Source: Actinoplanes sp. NBRC 103695 (GTDB lineage Bacteria; Actinomycetota; Actinomycetes; Mycobacteriales; Micromonosporaceae). Taken from it: DNA of 64,000 nt. Location of the stretch: assembly GCF_030269485.1 (NCBI RefSeq), contig NZ_BSTL01000005.1, forward strand, positions 355,010 to 419,009, written 5' to 3'. Of the stretch, positions 24,266 to 32,632 are shown piece by piece. The stretch's first letter is position 1. Every line of letters starts with the position of its first letter. The notes under the pieces were generated by a model. It did not search any database. It saw only the letters and a list, made by a program, of their open reading frames with translations, and was not told the origin of the DNA. Made by a program: the position numbers and the translations under genes.

Positions 24266-25432
24266 ATGGCGGCCGGCGACGATTGTGAGGCTGGTTTGGC
24301 GGGCTGGTTGGCGGCGCTGGAACACCTGGCTCGCGGCCGGGCCAAGGCTGGGCTCACCCGTGAGTTGCGGCCGCGGGATGCCGCCGACTCCGTCGTCGAT
24401 CTGGCCGGCAACGACTATCTCGGTCTCGCCGCCCACCCCGCGGTCGTCGCCGCTTCCGCTCAGGCCCTTGACGCGTACGGGTTGGGAGCGACCGGTTCGC
24501 GCCTGGTCCGGGGCTCGACCGCCGCGCACACCGCCCTCGAGGACGACCTGGCCGGCTGGCTGGGCGCCGAGCGTGCGCTGGTGTTCTCCTCCGGCTACCT
24601 GGCCAACCTGGGCGCCGTCCGGGCTCTTGCCCCGCGGGGCGGCCTGGTCGTCTCGGACGCCTACAACCACGCCTCGCTGATCGACGGCTGCAAGATCTCC
24701 GGCGCCGAGACGGTCGTGACCCCGCACGCCGATCCGCGCGCGGTCGCCGAGATCCTGGACGCCCACCCCGGCCGGGACGCCGTCGTGGTGACGGAGTCGG
24801 TGTTCTCGGTGGACGGCGACCTGGCGCCCCTCGCCGCCCTGCACGAGGTGACCTCGCCCCGGGGCGCGTTGCTGCTGGTCGACGACGCTCACGCGCTCGG
24901 CCTGCTCGGCCCCGGGGGCGCGGGCGGGGTGGCCGCCGCGGGACTGGCCGGCCTCCCCGATGTCCTGATCACGGCGACCCTGTCCAAGTCCCTGGGCGGC
25001 GCCGGCGGCGTGGTGGCCGGCCCCGGGCAGTTCATCCGCCACCTCGTCGACACGAGCCGTACGTTCATCTACGACACCGCGCCACCGCCCGTGGTCGTGG
25101 CCGGAGTTCGCGCTGCCCTGCACGTGGCCCGGTCCGCCGACGACCGCCGCGCCCTGCTGGCCGAGCGGGCCGACCTGACCGTGCGCCGCCTCGCCGCGGC
25201 CGGTTTCCCGGTGGTCCGTCCCGCGGCCGGCGTGCTGTCGGTGCCGGCGCCGGGCCCCGAGGCGGCGCTGGCGTGGGCGGCCGACTGCCGGGACCGGGGC
25301 GTGGCCGTAGGCTGCTTCCGCCCACCGTCCACCCCCGACGGATCCAGCCGCCTGCGCCTGACCCTCAATGCGGGCGTCCCGGACAGCGAATTCCGCCGAG
25401 CCCTCGACGTCATCGTGGAGTGCGCCCCATGA
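24266..25432 (+). CDS. bioF: 8-amino-7-oxononanoate synthase BioF
   Basis: The 388-residue PLP enzyme of the alpha-oxoamine synthase family condenses pimeloyl-thioester with alanine. Landmarks are 'DLAGNDYLGLAAHP', 'GATGSRLVRGS', 'FSSGYLANLG', 'LVDDAHALGLLG', and the PLP-binding Lys in 'ATLSKSLGG' (about residue 242). The ATG at 24266 follows a purine-rich GGGAG. The stop overlaps the bioD start (ATGA). Confidence 0.94.
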   Translation: MAAGDDCEAGLAGWLAALEHLARGRAKAGLTRELRPRDAADSVVDLAGNDYLGLAAHPAVVAASAQALDAYGLGATGSRLVRGSTAAHTALEDDLAGWLGAERALVFSSGYLANLGAVRALAPRGGLVVSDAYNHASLIDGCKISGAETVVTPHADPRAVAEILDAHPGRDAVVVTESVFSVDGDLAPLAALHEVTSPRGALLLVDDAHALGLLGPGGAGGVAAAGLAGLPDVLITATLSKSLGGAGGVVAGPGQFIRHLVDTSRTFIYDTAPPPVVVAGVRAALHVARSADDRRALLAERADLTVRRLAAAGFPVVRPAAGVLSVPAPGPEAALAWAADCRDRGVAVGCFRPPSTPDGSSRLRLTLNAGVPDSEFRRALDVIVECAP

Positions 25433-27126
25433 GCCCCGCACCAGCCCGCCCCCCGAGCTCCACCACGTCCACCTCGCCACCCACCTCGAAACGCCCCGCG
25501 TCCACACCTGCCGAGCCCGTGCCTGCGGGGCCGGCGTCGCGTGGTCATGCGCTGCCTGCCGCGGCGCCGCGCGTTCAGGCGCCCGCCGGCCCGGCGTCGC
25601 GTGGTCATGCGTTGCCTGCCGCGGCGCCGCGCGCTCAGGCGACCGCCGGCCCGGCGTCTCGTGGGCACGTGCCTGCCGGGCCGGCGTCCGGTCACGCGCT
25701 GCCCGGTCCGGTGCCGCGCCTCGCGGTGCTTGCCAGCGGGGATGCGCGGCGGACGTCGTGGTCGGTTTCCCAGCCGGTTCGCGTCGCGCCGCAACCTGTC
25801 GCGGGCCGCCGGTCGCCGGCGGCTGTGCTGGTGCCTACGCCTAGTGCGCCCGGTGTCGCCAAGCCCAACTTCGGCGAGCCCGCGTCGGGCCGGCGCCCCA
25901 CCATGCGTCTGGCTGAGACTTCCGGAGGGGCAGCGCCCGACCAGGTCTCGCCGGACGCGGCGGTGCAGAATGCATCGACGTCGGGGGCGGTGCCGAGCCC
26001 GGCAACGACCTCGAGCCCGGCAACGACCTCGAGCCCGGTGGTGGAGTCGGAGCCCGTGGCAGAGCCGGGATCGGTGGCGGATCAGGGATCGCAAGTGGAT
26101 TCGAGTCCGGTCGTGGAGCCGAAGCCGATCGCCGATCCCGCCCCGGTCGAGGAGCCCGGTCCGGTCGTCGAGCCCCTGCCGGTCGTGGAACCTGGCCCGG
26201 TCGTGGAGCCCGGCCCGGTCGTGGAGCCGGAGCCCGTCGTGGTGCCGGTGCCCGATCCCGTCGTGCCCGTGTCGCCGGCGCCCGGCGAGGGCGGGAACGA
26301 GCTGGCCCAGCCCGACGCCGCGGAGCAGCTGCACGAGGAGGTCGAGGCCGAGCTGGCCGCGCAGGCCCCCGAGCCGGCCGCCCGGCCGCGCCGCGTCGAA
26401 GGACCCGAATGGCGCGGCATCGTGCTGGTCACCGGGACCGACACCGACGTCGGCAAGACGATCGTCACGGCCGCCATCGCCGCCGCGGCTCAGGCCGCGG
26501 GACTGCGGGTCGCGGTGATCAAACCCGGTCAGACGGGTACGGTGCTCGGCGTCCCCACCGATGTCGAGCAGGTTCAGCGTCTCGCCGCCCCGCACACCGC
26601 CCGGACGCTGGCCACCTACCCGGAACCGCTCGCCCCGCTGGCCGCCGCCAAGGTCGCCGAGTTGCCGCCGCTGGAACTCTACGAAGTCGTGGACGCGATC
26701 CGCGCCGAGGCGGAACGGCACGATCTGGTGCTCGTGGAAGGGGCCGGCGGCCTGCTGGTGCCGATGGGTGTGCGGCCGTCGGGGGAGGCGTGGACCTTCG
26801 CCGACCTGGCCACGACGCTGGGCGTCAGCACGGTCGTGGTGGCCCGGGCGGGACTCGGCACGCTCAACCACACCGCGTTGACGCTGGAGGCGCTGGCCCG
26901 CCGGGGCGTACCCGCCGGGGTTGTCCTGGGGGCTTGGCCCGCCGACCCGGAACTGGTGCACTGGGCGAATCTGAGCGAGCTGGTGCCGCACCTGGTCGGC
27001 GCCCTGCCGGACGGGGCGGGCGGCATGGAGCCGGGCGTGTTCCGGCGGTCGGCGCCGGGCTGGCTGACCCCGGCGCTGCACGGCGTGATCGACAACTGGC
27101 GCACCTGGGCCGACGAGGTCCACTGA
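25429..27126 (+). CDS. bioD: Dethiobiotin synthetase BioD with long disordered N-terminal extension
   Basis: The last 240 residues (from about 325) are a normal dethiobiotin synthetase. The P-loop is 'VTGTDTDVGKT', followed by 'VIKPGQTGT', 'LVLVEGAGGLLVPMG' and 'VARAGLGTLNHT'. It closes the ureido ring of biotin from 7,8-diaminopelargonate, CO2 and ATP. The first 325 residues are Pro/Ala/Val-rich and probably disordered, with 20-residue repeats 'PASRGHALPAAAPR' and later 'GPVVEP' units. The ATG at 25429 overlaps the bioF stop and is the obvious coupled start. An internal GTG giving a normal-length enzyme cannot be excluded. Normal BioD is about 220-240 residues. Confidence 0.85.
   Translation: MSPAPARPPSSTTSTSPPTSKRPASTPAEPVPAGPASRGHALPAAAPRVQAPAGPASRGHALPAAAPRAQATAGPASRGHVPAGPASGHALPGPVPRLAVLASGDARRTSWSVSQPVRVAPQPVAGRRSPAAVLVPTPSAPGVAKPNFGEPASGRRPTMRLAETSGGAAPDQVSPDAAVQNASTSGAVPSPATTSSPATTSSPVVESEPVAEPGSVADQGSQVDSSPVVEPKPIADPAPVEEPGPVVEPLPVVEPGPVVEPGPVVEPEPVVVPVPDPVVPVSPAPGEGGNELAQPDAAEQLHEEVEAELAAQAPEPAARPRRVEGPEWRGIVLVTGTDTDVGKTIVTAAIAAAAQAAGLRVAVIKPGQTGTVLGVPTDVEQVQRLAAPHTARTLATYPEPLAPLAAAKVAELPPLELYEVVDAIRAEAERHDLVLVEGAGGLLVPMGVRPSGEAWTFADLATTLGVSTVVVARAGLGTLNHTALTLEALARRGVPAGVVLGAWPADPELVHWANLSELVPHLVGALPDGAGGMEPGVFRRSAPGWLTPALHGVIDNWRTWADEVH
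25531..25685 (+). repeat. 60-bp in-frame tandem repeat in the bioD extension
   Basis: A 60-bp unit (20 codons) beginning CCGGCGTCGCGTGGTCATGC starts at 25531 and 25591, with a shorter diverged copy at 25651. The first two copies differ at only a few positions. Confidence 0.85.
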
Positions 27127-27220
27127 GGAGCGGTTGCAGCTTCCTGCCGGTGCGCTCCCGCCGATTCCCACGATCACCCGCACGCGCTTGTAGTCGAGGG
27201 ACGGCGGAGGTAGCCGGGCC

Positions 27221-27312
27221 GGCGGCGGGGTCCGGCTGGGGTCGGCGGCGGGGTCCGGCTGGGGTCGGCGGCGGGGTCCGGCTGGGGTCGGCGGCGAGGG
27301 TCCGGCCGGGTC
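27221..27312. repeat. 23-bp tandem repeat, four copies
   Basis: A 23-bp unit starting GGCGGCGGGGTCCGGCTGGG repeats at 27221, 27244 and 27267, with a diverged copy at 27290. The array runs from the 3' side of bioD up to the stop codon of the convergent NAD(P)-binding gene. Confidence 0.85.
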
Positions 27313-27999
27313 TCAGTAGCCGATGCTGATCGCCTTGCCGGTGGTGCCGGGGTCGGCGGCGGCGTGCACGAGGCAGTGCGCCAGGTCGGCGCGGGAGATG
27401 CTGCCGGCCCAGCGCGGGTTGCCCTGCGTGGTGGACCGGTAGGTGCCGGTCAGCGGCCCGTTCGTGAGCCGCGGCGGCCGGACGACGGTCCACGGCACGC
27501 CCGAGGAGCGCAGCGTCTGCTCGGCGCGCAACGCGTCCGCGTAGTGGTGTCGCAGCACCCACTGCAGGATTGGCTTGATCAGGGTCCGCAGCGCCCAGGG
27601 ATCGCCCTCGGTGTGCATGCCGCTGTTGCTGACCAGGATCACCCGTGGCGGCTCGGCGGCGAGCAGGGCCTCCAGCGCGGGCGTGACCAGCGGCTCGGGT
27701 GAACGGCCGCGCGGGCCCAGGGCGGTGATCACGACGTCGCTGCCCTCGACGGCCGGACCGAGCTCGTCGGGCCGCAGGACGTCGGCGGTGACGACGGTCA
27801 GCGTGCCGGGTTGCGCGGGGACCGCGGCGGGGTGATCCGGAGAGGCTCCGGCGGCCGGGCCGGCGCGGACTCCGGCGGCGCGGGCGGGGAGCCGGGACGG
27901 GTCGCGGACGACGGCGGTGACCTGATGGCCGGCGTCCAGGGCCTGCTCGATCACCTGGCTCCCGGTGCCGCCGGTCCCTCCGATGACGGTGATTCGCAT
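27313..27999 (-). CDS. NAD(P)-binding protein, atypical SDR (NmrA-like)
   Basis: The 228-residue protein has the Rossmann motif 'VIGGTGGTGSQV' at residues 5-16, then 'VVRDPSR', 'SDVVITALGP' and 'VILVSNSGM'. This matches NmrA-like atypical SDRs such as quinone- or flavin-reductase-type proteins. It lacks the classical YxxxK pair. It is divergent from a TetR regulator and is the likely target of that repressor. A 20-residue Ala/Pro-rich insert follows the NADP-binding Arg region. Confidence 0.85.
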   Translation of the reverse strand: MRITVIGGTGGTGSQVIEQALDAGHQVTAVVRDPSRLPARAAGVRAGPAAGASPDHPAAVPAQPGTLTVVTADVLRPDELGPAVEGSDVVITALGPRGRSPEPLVTPALEALLAAEPPRVILVSNSGMHTEGDPWALRTLIKPILQWVLRHHYADALRAEQTLRSSGVPWTVVRPPRLTNGPLTGTYRSTTQGNPRWAGSISRADLAHCLVHAAADPGTTGKAISIGY

Positions 28000-28026
28000 G
28001 GCGGATCTCCTCGCGTAACGCTGGTG

Positions 28027-28040
28027 AGTGAGTGCTCACT
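28027..28040. promoter_or_regulatory. Inverted-repeat operator between the NmrA-like and TetR genes
   Basis: AGTGAG (28027-28032) and CTCACT (28035-28040) form a 6-bp inverted repeat with a 2-bp spacer in the 62-bp divergent gap. This is a typical TetR-type half-site arrangement. Confidence 0.55.
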
Positions 28041-28061
28041 AACCACTATGCTGCAGAAGAC

Positions 28062-28655
28062 ATGCCTGAGAAAAGCCGTGACCGCATTCTGGACGCCGCC
28101 GCCCACGTGATGGGCACCCTGGGCTTGGCGCGCACCACCACGAAAGAGATCGCGCGGCAGGCCGGGTACTCCGAGGCGATGCTCTACAAGGTCTTCCGCA
28201 CCAAGGAGGAGATGTTCCTCGCGGTGCTGGACGAGCGCGCCCCGGGACTGTCCCCTCTGCTGCGAGAGCTGCCCGCCCGGGTCGGCCGGGGCGAGGTGGT
28301 GGACACCCTCGGCGAGCTGGTGCGGGCCGGGTTGCAGTTCTACCGGCGTACGTTTCCGATGGCCGCTTCGCTCTTCGCCGAGCCCCAGCTGCTGGCCGCG
28401 CATCGTGAGTCGATGCGCCAGGCCGGTCTGGGACCGCAGAAGGTGGCCGAGGGGGTGGCCGGTTACCTGCGGGCGGAGCAGGAGGCCGGCCGGGTGTCCG
28501 CGGCGGCCGACCCGGTGGCGATCGCGCACATGCTGATGGGCGGGTGCCTCAACTACGCGTTCCTCACCCATTTCACCGAGGATCTCCCCTGGGCGAGCGA
28601 GGACGACTGCGCCGCCGCCCTGGTGGCCGCGGTCGAGCCGCTTCTCCAGCGCTGA
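28062..28655 (+). CDS. TetR-family transcriptional regulator
   Basis: The 197-residue regulator has an N-terminal TetR helix-turn-helix (residues 5-52: 'RDRILDAAAHVMGTLGLART', 'IARQAGYSEAMLYKVF') and an all-helical ligand domain. The ATG at 28062 starts 21 bp after the divergent operator. It probably represses the NmrA-like gene and itself. The ligand is unknown. Confidence 0.9.
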   Translation: MPEKSRDRILDAAAHVMGTLGLARTTTKEIARQAGYSEAMLYKVFRTKEEMFLAVLDERAPGLSPLLRELPARVGRGEVVDTLGELVRAGLQFYRRTFPMAASLFAEPQLLAAHRESMRQAGLGPQKVAEGVAGYLRAEQEAGRVSAAADPVAIAHMLMGGCLNYAFLTHFTEDLPWASEDDCAAALVAAVEPLLQR

Positions 28656-28680
28656 CCGCCGCCCAGCGCGGTGCGGGCGG

Positions 28681-28819
28681 TCAGGCGTCGCGGGCGGGCG
28701 CCGAGCGTTGCGGGCGGTCAGGCGTTGCGGGTGGTCAGGCGTCGCGGGCGGGCGCCGAGCGTTGCGGGCGGTCAGGTGGTGCGGGTGGTCAGGCGTTGCG
28801 GGCGGGCGCCGAGCGTTGC
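28681..28819. repeat. 54-bp tandem repeat overlapping the end of the RNA methyltransferase gene
   Basis: A unit of 54 bp starts at 28681, 28735 and 28789 (the third copy is partial). The third copy includes the stop codon and last ten codons of the minus-strand RNA methyltransferase gene. The outer copies therefore repeat that gene's 3' end. Confidence 0.8.
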
Positions 28820-29598
28820 CGGGCGGCCTCGTACAGGACGACCGTCGCCGCCGCGGCCGCGTTGAGGGAGCTGGCGGCGCCGGTGATGGGGATGCGCAGC
28901 ATGTCGTCGGCCGCCTCGCGCCAGCCCGCGGACAGGCCGTTGGTCTCGTTGCCGATCAGCAGCACGCGCGGGCCGGTCAGGTCGTAGTCCGCGATGTCCA
29001 CCGGGCCGTGCTCGTCGGTGCCCGCCACTCGCACGGGCAGGTTGCCGAGCGTGGCGAGCCAGTCGAGGACCTCGCCGTGCGAATCGGCGCGGATCACCGG
29101 CAGGGCGAAGAGGGAGCCGGTGCTCGCCCGTACCGAACGGGGGTCGTAGGGGTCGGCCGCGTGCCCGGTGACGATGACGGCCGAGGCGCCGAACGCGTCC
29201 GCCGACCGGATCAGGGTGCCGATGTTGCCGGGCGTGGACGGGCGGTCGAAGACGACCACGAGCAGCCGCCGGTCGGCGCGGATCCTCCTCAGGTCGTCGG
29301 GCGGGCGGCGGACCACGGCGATGAGTTCCGCCTCGTCCTTCTCGGCCAGCTCGGCCACCAGGTCGGGCGCCATCGCCACGGGGGTGGCGCCGGTCTCGTC
29401 CAGGAGGTCGCGCGCCCACGACGACAGGGCCTGCCGGTCGGAGTAGATGAGGGTCTCGACGGTCCAGCCGTGCTGGGTGGCGAGAGTGATGGGCCGCACA
29501 CCCTGGACGAGGAACGTGCCGGATCGCTGGCGCTTGGTGCGGTTCGTCAGCAACGCCTGCCACTGCTGGAAACTCGCGTTGCGCGTGGTGATTTTCAT
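28789..29598 (-). CDS. TrmH/SpoU-family RNA 2'-O-methyltransferase
   Basis: The 269-residue SPOUT methyltransferase has an N-terminal RNA-binding part ('GTFLVQGVRPI') and a C-terminal knot with the three motifs 'RPSTPGNIGTLIRSADAFG', 'VLLIGNETNGLS' and 'IPITGAASSLNAAAAATVV'. It methylates a ribose in tRNA or rRNA; the target is not deducible. I chose ATG 29598; an in-frame upstream ATG lacks support. The C-terminal residues 'RQRSAPARNA' are encoded inside a 54-bp tandem repeat. Confidence 0.88.
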   Translation of the reverse strand: MKITTRNASFQQWQALLTNRTKRQRSGTFLVQGVRPITLATQHGWTVETLIYSDRQALSSWARDLLDETGATPVAMAPDLVAELAEKDEAELIAVVRRPPDDLRRIRADRRLLVVVFDRPSTPGNIGTLIRSADAFGASAVIVTGHAADPYDPRSVRASTGSLFALPVIRADSHGEVLDWLATLGNLPVRVAGTDEHGPVDIADYDLTGPRVLLIGNETNGLSAGWREAADDMLRIPITGAASSLNAAAAATVVLYEAARQRSAPARNA

Positions 29599-29648
29599 CG
29601 GCGCAGACCCTACTCGCGGTGTTCCGCCGGGTGGGCGACACTGTTCAG

Positions 29649-30410
29649 GTGGCATTCACCCTGACGATCGACTGCGGTGGCGGCGGCATCAAGGCCTCGG
29701 TCCTGGATGAGGCAGGCACGATGCGGGCGCAGCCGTTGCGCGTGCCCACTCCGTACCCTCTGCATCCTGATCTTTTTGTGAAGACGCTGGTCGAGCTGAG
29801 CGCGCGGCTGCCCCAGGCGGACAGGGTGACGGTCGGGATGCCGGGCATGCTCCGGCACGGCGTCGTCGTCGCCACGCCGCATTACGTCACGCGCAGCGGG
29901 CCGCGCACCAAGGTCGACCCGGAGCTGGTCGAGGTGTGGCACGGGTTCGACGCCCGGACCGCGCTGGCGGAGGCGTTCGGGCTGCCCACACTGGTGCTGA
30001 ACGACGCCGAGGTGCATGGCGCGGGGGTGGTCGCCGGTACCGGGTGCGAGTTGATGATCACGCTCGGGACGGGGCTGGGCTGCTCGCTGTTCGACGGCGG
30101 CAAGCTGGCGCCGCACATGGAGATGTCGCAGGCGCCGGTGCGCTGGGGGATGAGCTACGACACGTACATCGGGGAGCACGAGCGGCGCCGGCTGGGTGAT
30201 GCGCTGTGGTCGCGCCGGGTGCGCAACGTCGTGGAGGGACTGCGGCCGGTCTACCTGTGGGACCGGCTCTACCTGGGCGGCGGCAACTCGCGCCTGATCA
30301 CGGCGGCGCAGCTCGCCCGGATGGGTGACGACGTGGTGGTGGTGCCGAACACGGCGGGCATCCTCGGCGGCGTCCGCGCGTGGACCCTCGGCGTCAACGG
30401 GCAGCGGTGA
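29649..30410 (+). CDS. ROK-family sugar kinase / polyphosphate glucokinase-like
   Basis: The 253-residue protein shows the ROK ATPase fold: an N-terminal phosphate loop 'TIDCGGGGIKASVLD', 'VGMPGMLRHG', 'LNDAEVHGAG' and 'MITLGTGLGCSLF'. It lacks the zinc motif of ROK repressors, so it is probably a sugar kinase like the actinobacterial polyphosphate/ATP glucokinases. The GTG at 29649 is preferred because homology starts there; no strong ribosome-binding site is seen. Its stop overlaps the next gene's GTG (GTGA). Confidence 0.8.
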   Translation: MAFTLTIDCGGGGIKASVLDEAGTMRAQPLRVPTPYPLHPDLFVKTLVELSARLPQADRVTVGMPGMLRHGVVVATPHYVTRSGPRTKVDPELVEVWHGFDARTALAEAFGLPTLVLNDAEVHGAGVVAGTGCELMITLGTGLGCSLFDGGKLAPHMEMSQAPVRWGMSYDTYIGEHERRRLGDALWSRRVRNVVEGLRPVYLWDRLYLGGGNSRLITAAQLARMGDDVVVVPNTAGILGGVRAWTLGVNGQR

Positions 30411-31129
30411 GCCCCGCGGCGCTGCTGCTCGATTTCGGTGGGGTGCTCGCCGACGCGCCGAAGGGCCGGACCCCGCCGCCCGAGGTCGTGCTGCACATCT
30501 ACAACCTGACCGGCGGCGTGCTGACGCCCGGTGAGATCCAGCATCGGCTGATCGAGGCGGACGCGGCCTACGGTCGCTGGCGCGACGAGGACAACCCCGA
30601 CGAGCTGTCGCAGGCAGAGGTGTGGGAGAGGTTCGTGCTGGGTGGGTGGCCGAGCTCCGCGCAGGTTCGGGTACGCGCGGCGGTGAAGCGCCTCAGCTAC
30701 GACTGGGCCTGGCGCCACAACTGGGCCCTGCGCCCCGGCATCCCCGAGATGCTGGCCGCCACCGCCGACCGCGGCATCCCGATGGCGGTGGTCAGCAACA
30801 CGCTCTGCGGGGCGGCGCACCGCGACTTCCTGGCCAAGGCCGGTGTCGGTGGTTTCTTCGAGGTGCAGGTGTACAGCGACGAGGCCGGGGTGCGGAAGCC
30901 GAACCCGCAGATGATCTGGCTGGCGGCGGCCGAGCTGGACGTCGCACCGGCGGAGTGCTGGTTCGTCGGGGACAGCCGGCGCCGTGACGTGCGGTGCGCG
31001 CGCCGGGCCGAGGTGGCGAAGGCGATCCTGATGAGGTCGCCGCGCACCGACCGGGAGGACCCGGCGGCCTGGCCGTCGCCGGACGCCACGGTCGACGACG
31101 GCTTCGGAGTGATCGAGCTCCTCGGTTAG
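30407..31129 (+). CDS. HAD-superfamily hydrolase
   Basis: The 240-residue HAD protein has motif I 'LLDFGGVLAD' (DFGG instead of DxDGT/V, with Asp at the nucleophile position), motif II Ser/Asn in 'VVSNTLCG', motif III Lys in 'AGVRKPNPQMI' and motif IV 'FVGDSRRRDV'. It is probably a phosphatase. It is translationally coupled to the ROK kinase (4-bp overlap), hinting at a shared sugar-phosphate substrate. Its last 4 bp overlap the convergent MFS gene. Confidence 0.85.
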   Translation: MSPAALLLDFGGVLADAPKGRTPPPEVVLHIYNLTGGVLTPGEIQHRLIEADAAYGRWRDEDNPDELSQAEVWERFVLGGWPSSAQVRVRAAVKRLSYDWAWRHNWALRPGIPEMLAATADRGIPMAVVSNTLCGAAHRDFLAKAGVGGFFEVQVYSDEAGVRKPNPQMIWLAAAELDVAPAECWFVGDSRRRDVRCARRAEVAKAILMRSPRTDREDPAAWPSPDATVDDGFGVIELLG

Positions 31130-32562
31130 CCGACGGGCACCCGTGCCTCAGCGGCGGCCGGAGAGACAGTCGTGGGCGGCCGGCCGGGCAGGGCGAGGGA
31201 GAGCAGCACGCCCGCCACGGTGAATCCGATCGCCCACCAGAAGGACCGCTGGAAGGCGGCCGTGGGCGAGGTCGCCGCCGTCGCCGCGCCGGTCAGGACC
31301 ACCGCGAGCACCGCGGTGCCGAAGGAGCCGCCGACCTGCTGCGCGATGCGGATGATGATGCTCGCGTCGGGCACCTCGTGGCGTTCCAGGTCGCGGAAGC
31401 CGAGGGCCATCAGCGGCACGGTCGCAATGCCGAGGCCGGCCCCGCGGACGAGCAGCGCGGCCATCAGCAGCCACTGGTTCGTGTGCGCCCCGGCGAAGGC
31501 GAACGGGACGGTGCCGGCCAGGACGACGAGGAATCCGATGACCGCGAGCGGCCGCGCGCCCATGCTGTCGGAGAGGCGCCCGGCGAGCGACCGTGAGGCC
31601 AGCGTGCCGAGACCCTGCGGGATGAGCAGCAGCCCGGCCCCGAGCGCGGACGTGCCGCGCAGTTCCTGGAAGTAGAGGGGCATCAGCAGCATGGCCCCGT
31701 ACAGGGTGATGCCGGAGAGGAAGAGCAGCAGCGACGACGATGCCAGCGGCCAGTGCCGGAGCAGCAGCAGGTCGACGAGGGCGCGGCCGCGGCGGCGCAG
31801 CGCCCAGGCGGTGAAGGCGGCGAGCAGCACGAGCCCGGCGATCAGCGGGCCGAGCGCGTCGCCACGGCCGAAGGAGCCGGGCTTGCTGGTGTTCGACAGG
31901 CCCCACAGCAGGCCGACCAGGCCGGGCGCGAGGAGTGCGAACCCGACGATGTCGAGCGGCGCCCGGCGCACCGGGCCGTCCGCCGGCAGGAACATCACGG
32001 CGAGCACGATCCCGGCGATGCAGAACGGCACGTTCACCCAGAACATCCACGACCAGTGCAGGTGCTGGAGGATGAGGCCGCCGAGGACCGGGCCGGCGAT
32101 CGGGCCGAGCACCGCGGGCAGGCTGATCACCGACGTGACCCGGCCCAGGTTCCGCCCGCCGGCGGCCTGCATGACCATCGTCGACATGAGCGGCATCAGC
32201 ATGCCGCCGCCGACGCCCTGCACGATGCGGAAGGCGATCAGGCTGCCGGCGCTCCACGCGAGGCTGGACAGCACCGACCCGAGCAGGAACAGCGTCAGGG
32301 CGATCAGCCACAGCCGCTTGCCGCCGAGCATCCGTTGCGCCCAGCCGGCGATCGGGATCGTCACGCCGAGGGCGAGCAGGTAGCCCGTGCTGACCCACTG
32401 GATCGTGGCGACGGAGGCGTGCAGTTCGCTGGCTAGGGTGTGCAGGGCGACGGCGACGATGGTCGTGTCGAACAGCACCGCCATCCCGCCGACGAGCACG
32501 ACCCCGACCGTGCGCCACACGGCGGGGTCGATCGGGGTGGGTTCGGTCTTCGTGTCGGACAT
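31126..32562 (-). CDS. MFS drug-efflux transporter, DHA2 (EmrB/QacA) family
   Basis: The 478-residue protein has about 14 membrane segments. It shows DHA2 motifs: 'LFDTTIVAVALHTL' in TM1, 'GWAQRMLGGKRLWL' (motif A) and 'LGPIAGPVLGGLI' (antiporter motif C). It exports drugs or metabolites using the proton gradient. It is divergent from a TetR regulator, and the shared 59-bp gap holds two copies of one operator, so derepression by a ligand is likely. Confidence 0.92.
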   Translation of the reverse strand: MSDTKTEPTPIDPAVWRTVGVVLVGGMAVLFDTTIVAVALHTLASELHASVATIQWVSTGYLLALGVTIPIAGWAQRMLGGKRLWLIALTLFLLGSVLSSLAWSAGSLIAFRIVQGVGGGMLMPLMSTMVMQAAGGRNLGRVTSVISLPAVLGPIAGPVLGGLILQHLHWSWMFWVNVPFCIAGIVLAVMFLPADGPVRRAPLDIVGFALLAPGLVGLLWGLSNTSKPGSFGRGDALGPLIAGLVLLAAFTAWALRRRGRALVDLLLLRHWPLASSSLLLFLSGITLYGAMLLMPLYFQELRGTSALGAGLLLIPQGLGTLASRSLAGRLSDSMGARPLAVIGFLVVLAGTVPFAFAGAHTNQWLLMAALLVRGAGLGIATVPLMALGFRDLERHEVPDASIIIRIAQQVGGSFGTAVLAVVLTGAATAATSPTAAFQRSFWWAIGFTVAGVLLSLALPGRPPTTVSPAAAEARVPVG

Positions 32563-32571
32563 CGGAGCTCC

Positions 32572-32594
32572 TTAAGAAACACGCTGTATCTTAA
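32572..32594. promoter_or_regulatory. TetR operator, copy 1
   Basis: TTAAGAAACA (32572-32581), a 3-bp spacer and TGTATCTTAA (32585-32594) form a 10-bp inverted repeat with one mismatch, just upstream of the MFS start. A related copy lies 38 bp away. Confidence 0.75.
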
Positions 32595-32609
32595 GAGTAG
32601 GACGCGAGA

Positions 32610-32632
32610 TTAAGAAACACAATGACTCTTAA
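32610..32632. promoter_or_regulatory. TetR operator, copy 2, overlapping the tetR start codon
   Basis: TTAAGAAACA (32610-32619), a 3-bp spacer and TGACTCTTAA (32623-32632) repeat the architecture of copy 1 with an identical left arm. The right half lies inside the first codons of the TetR gene, so binding would also block its own expression. Confidence 0.7.
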
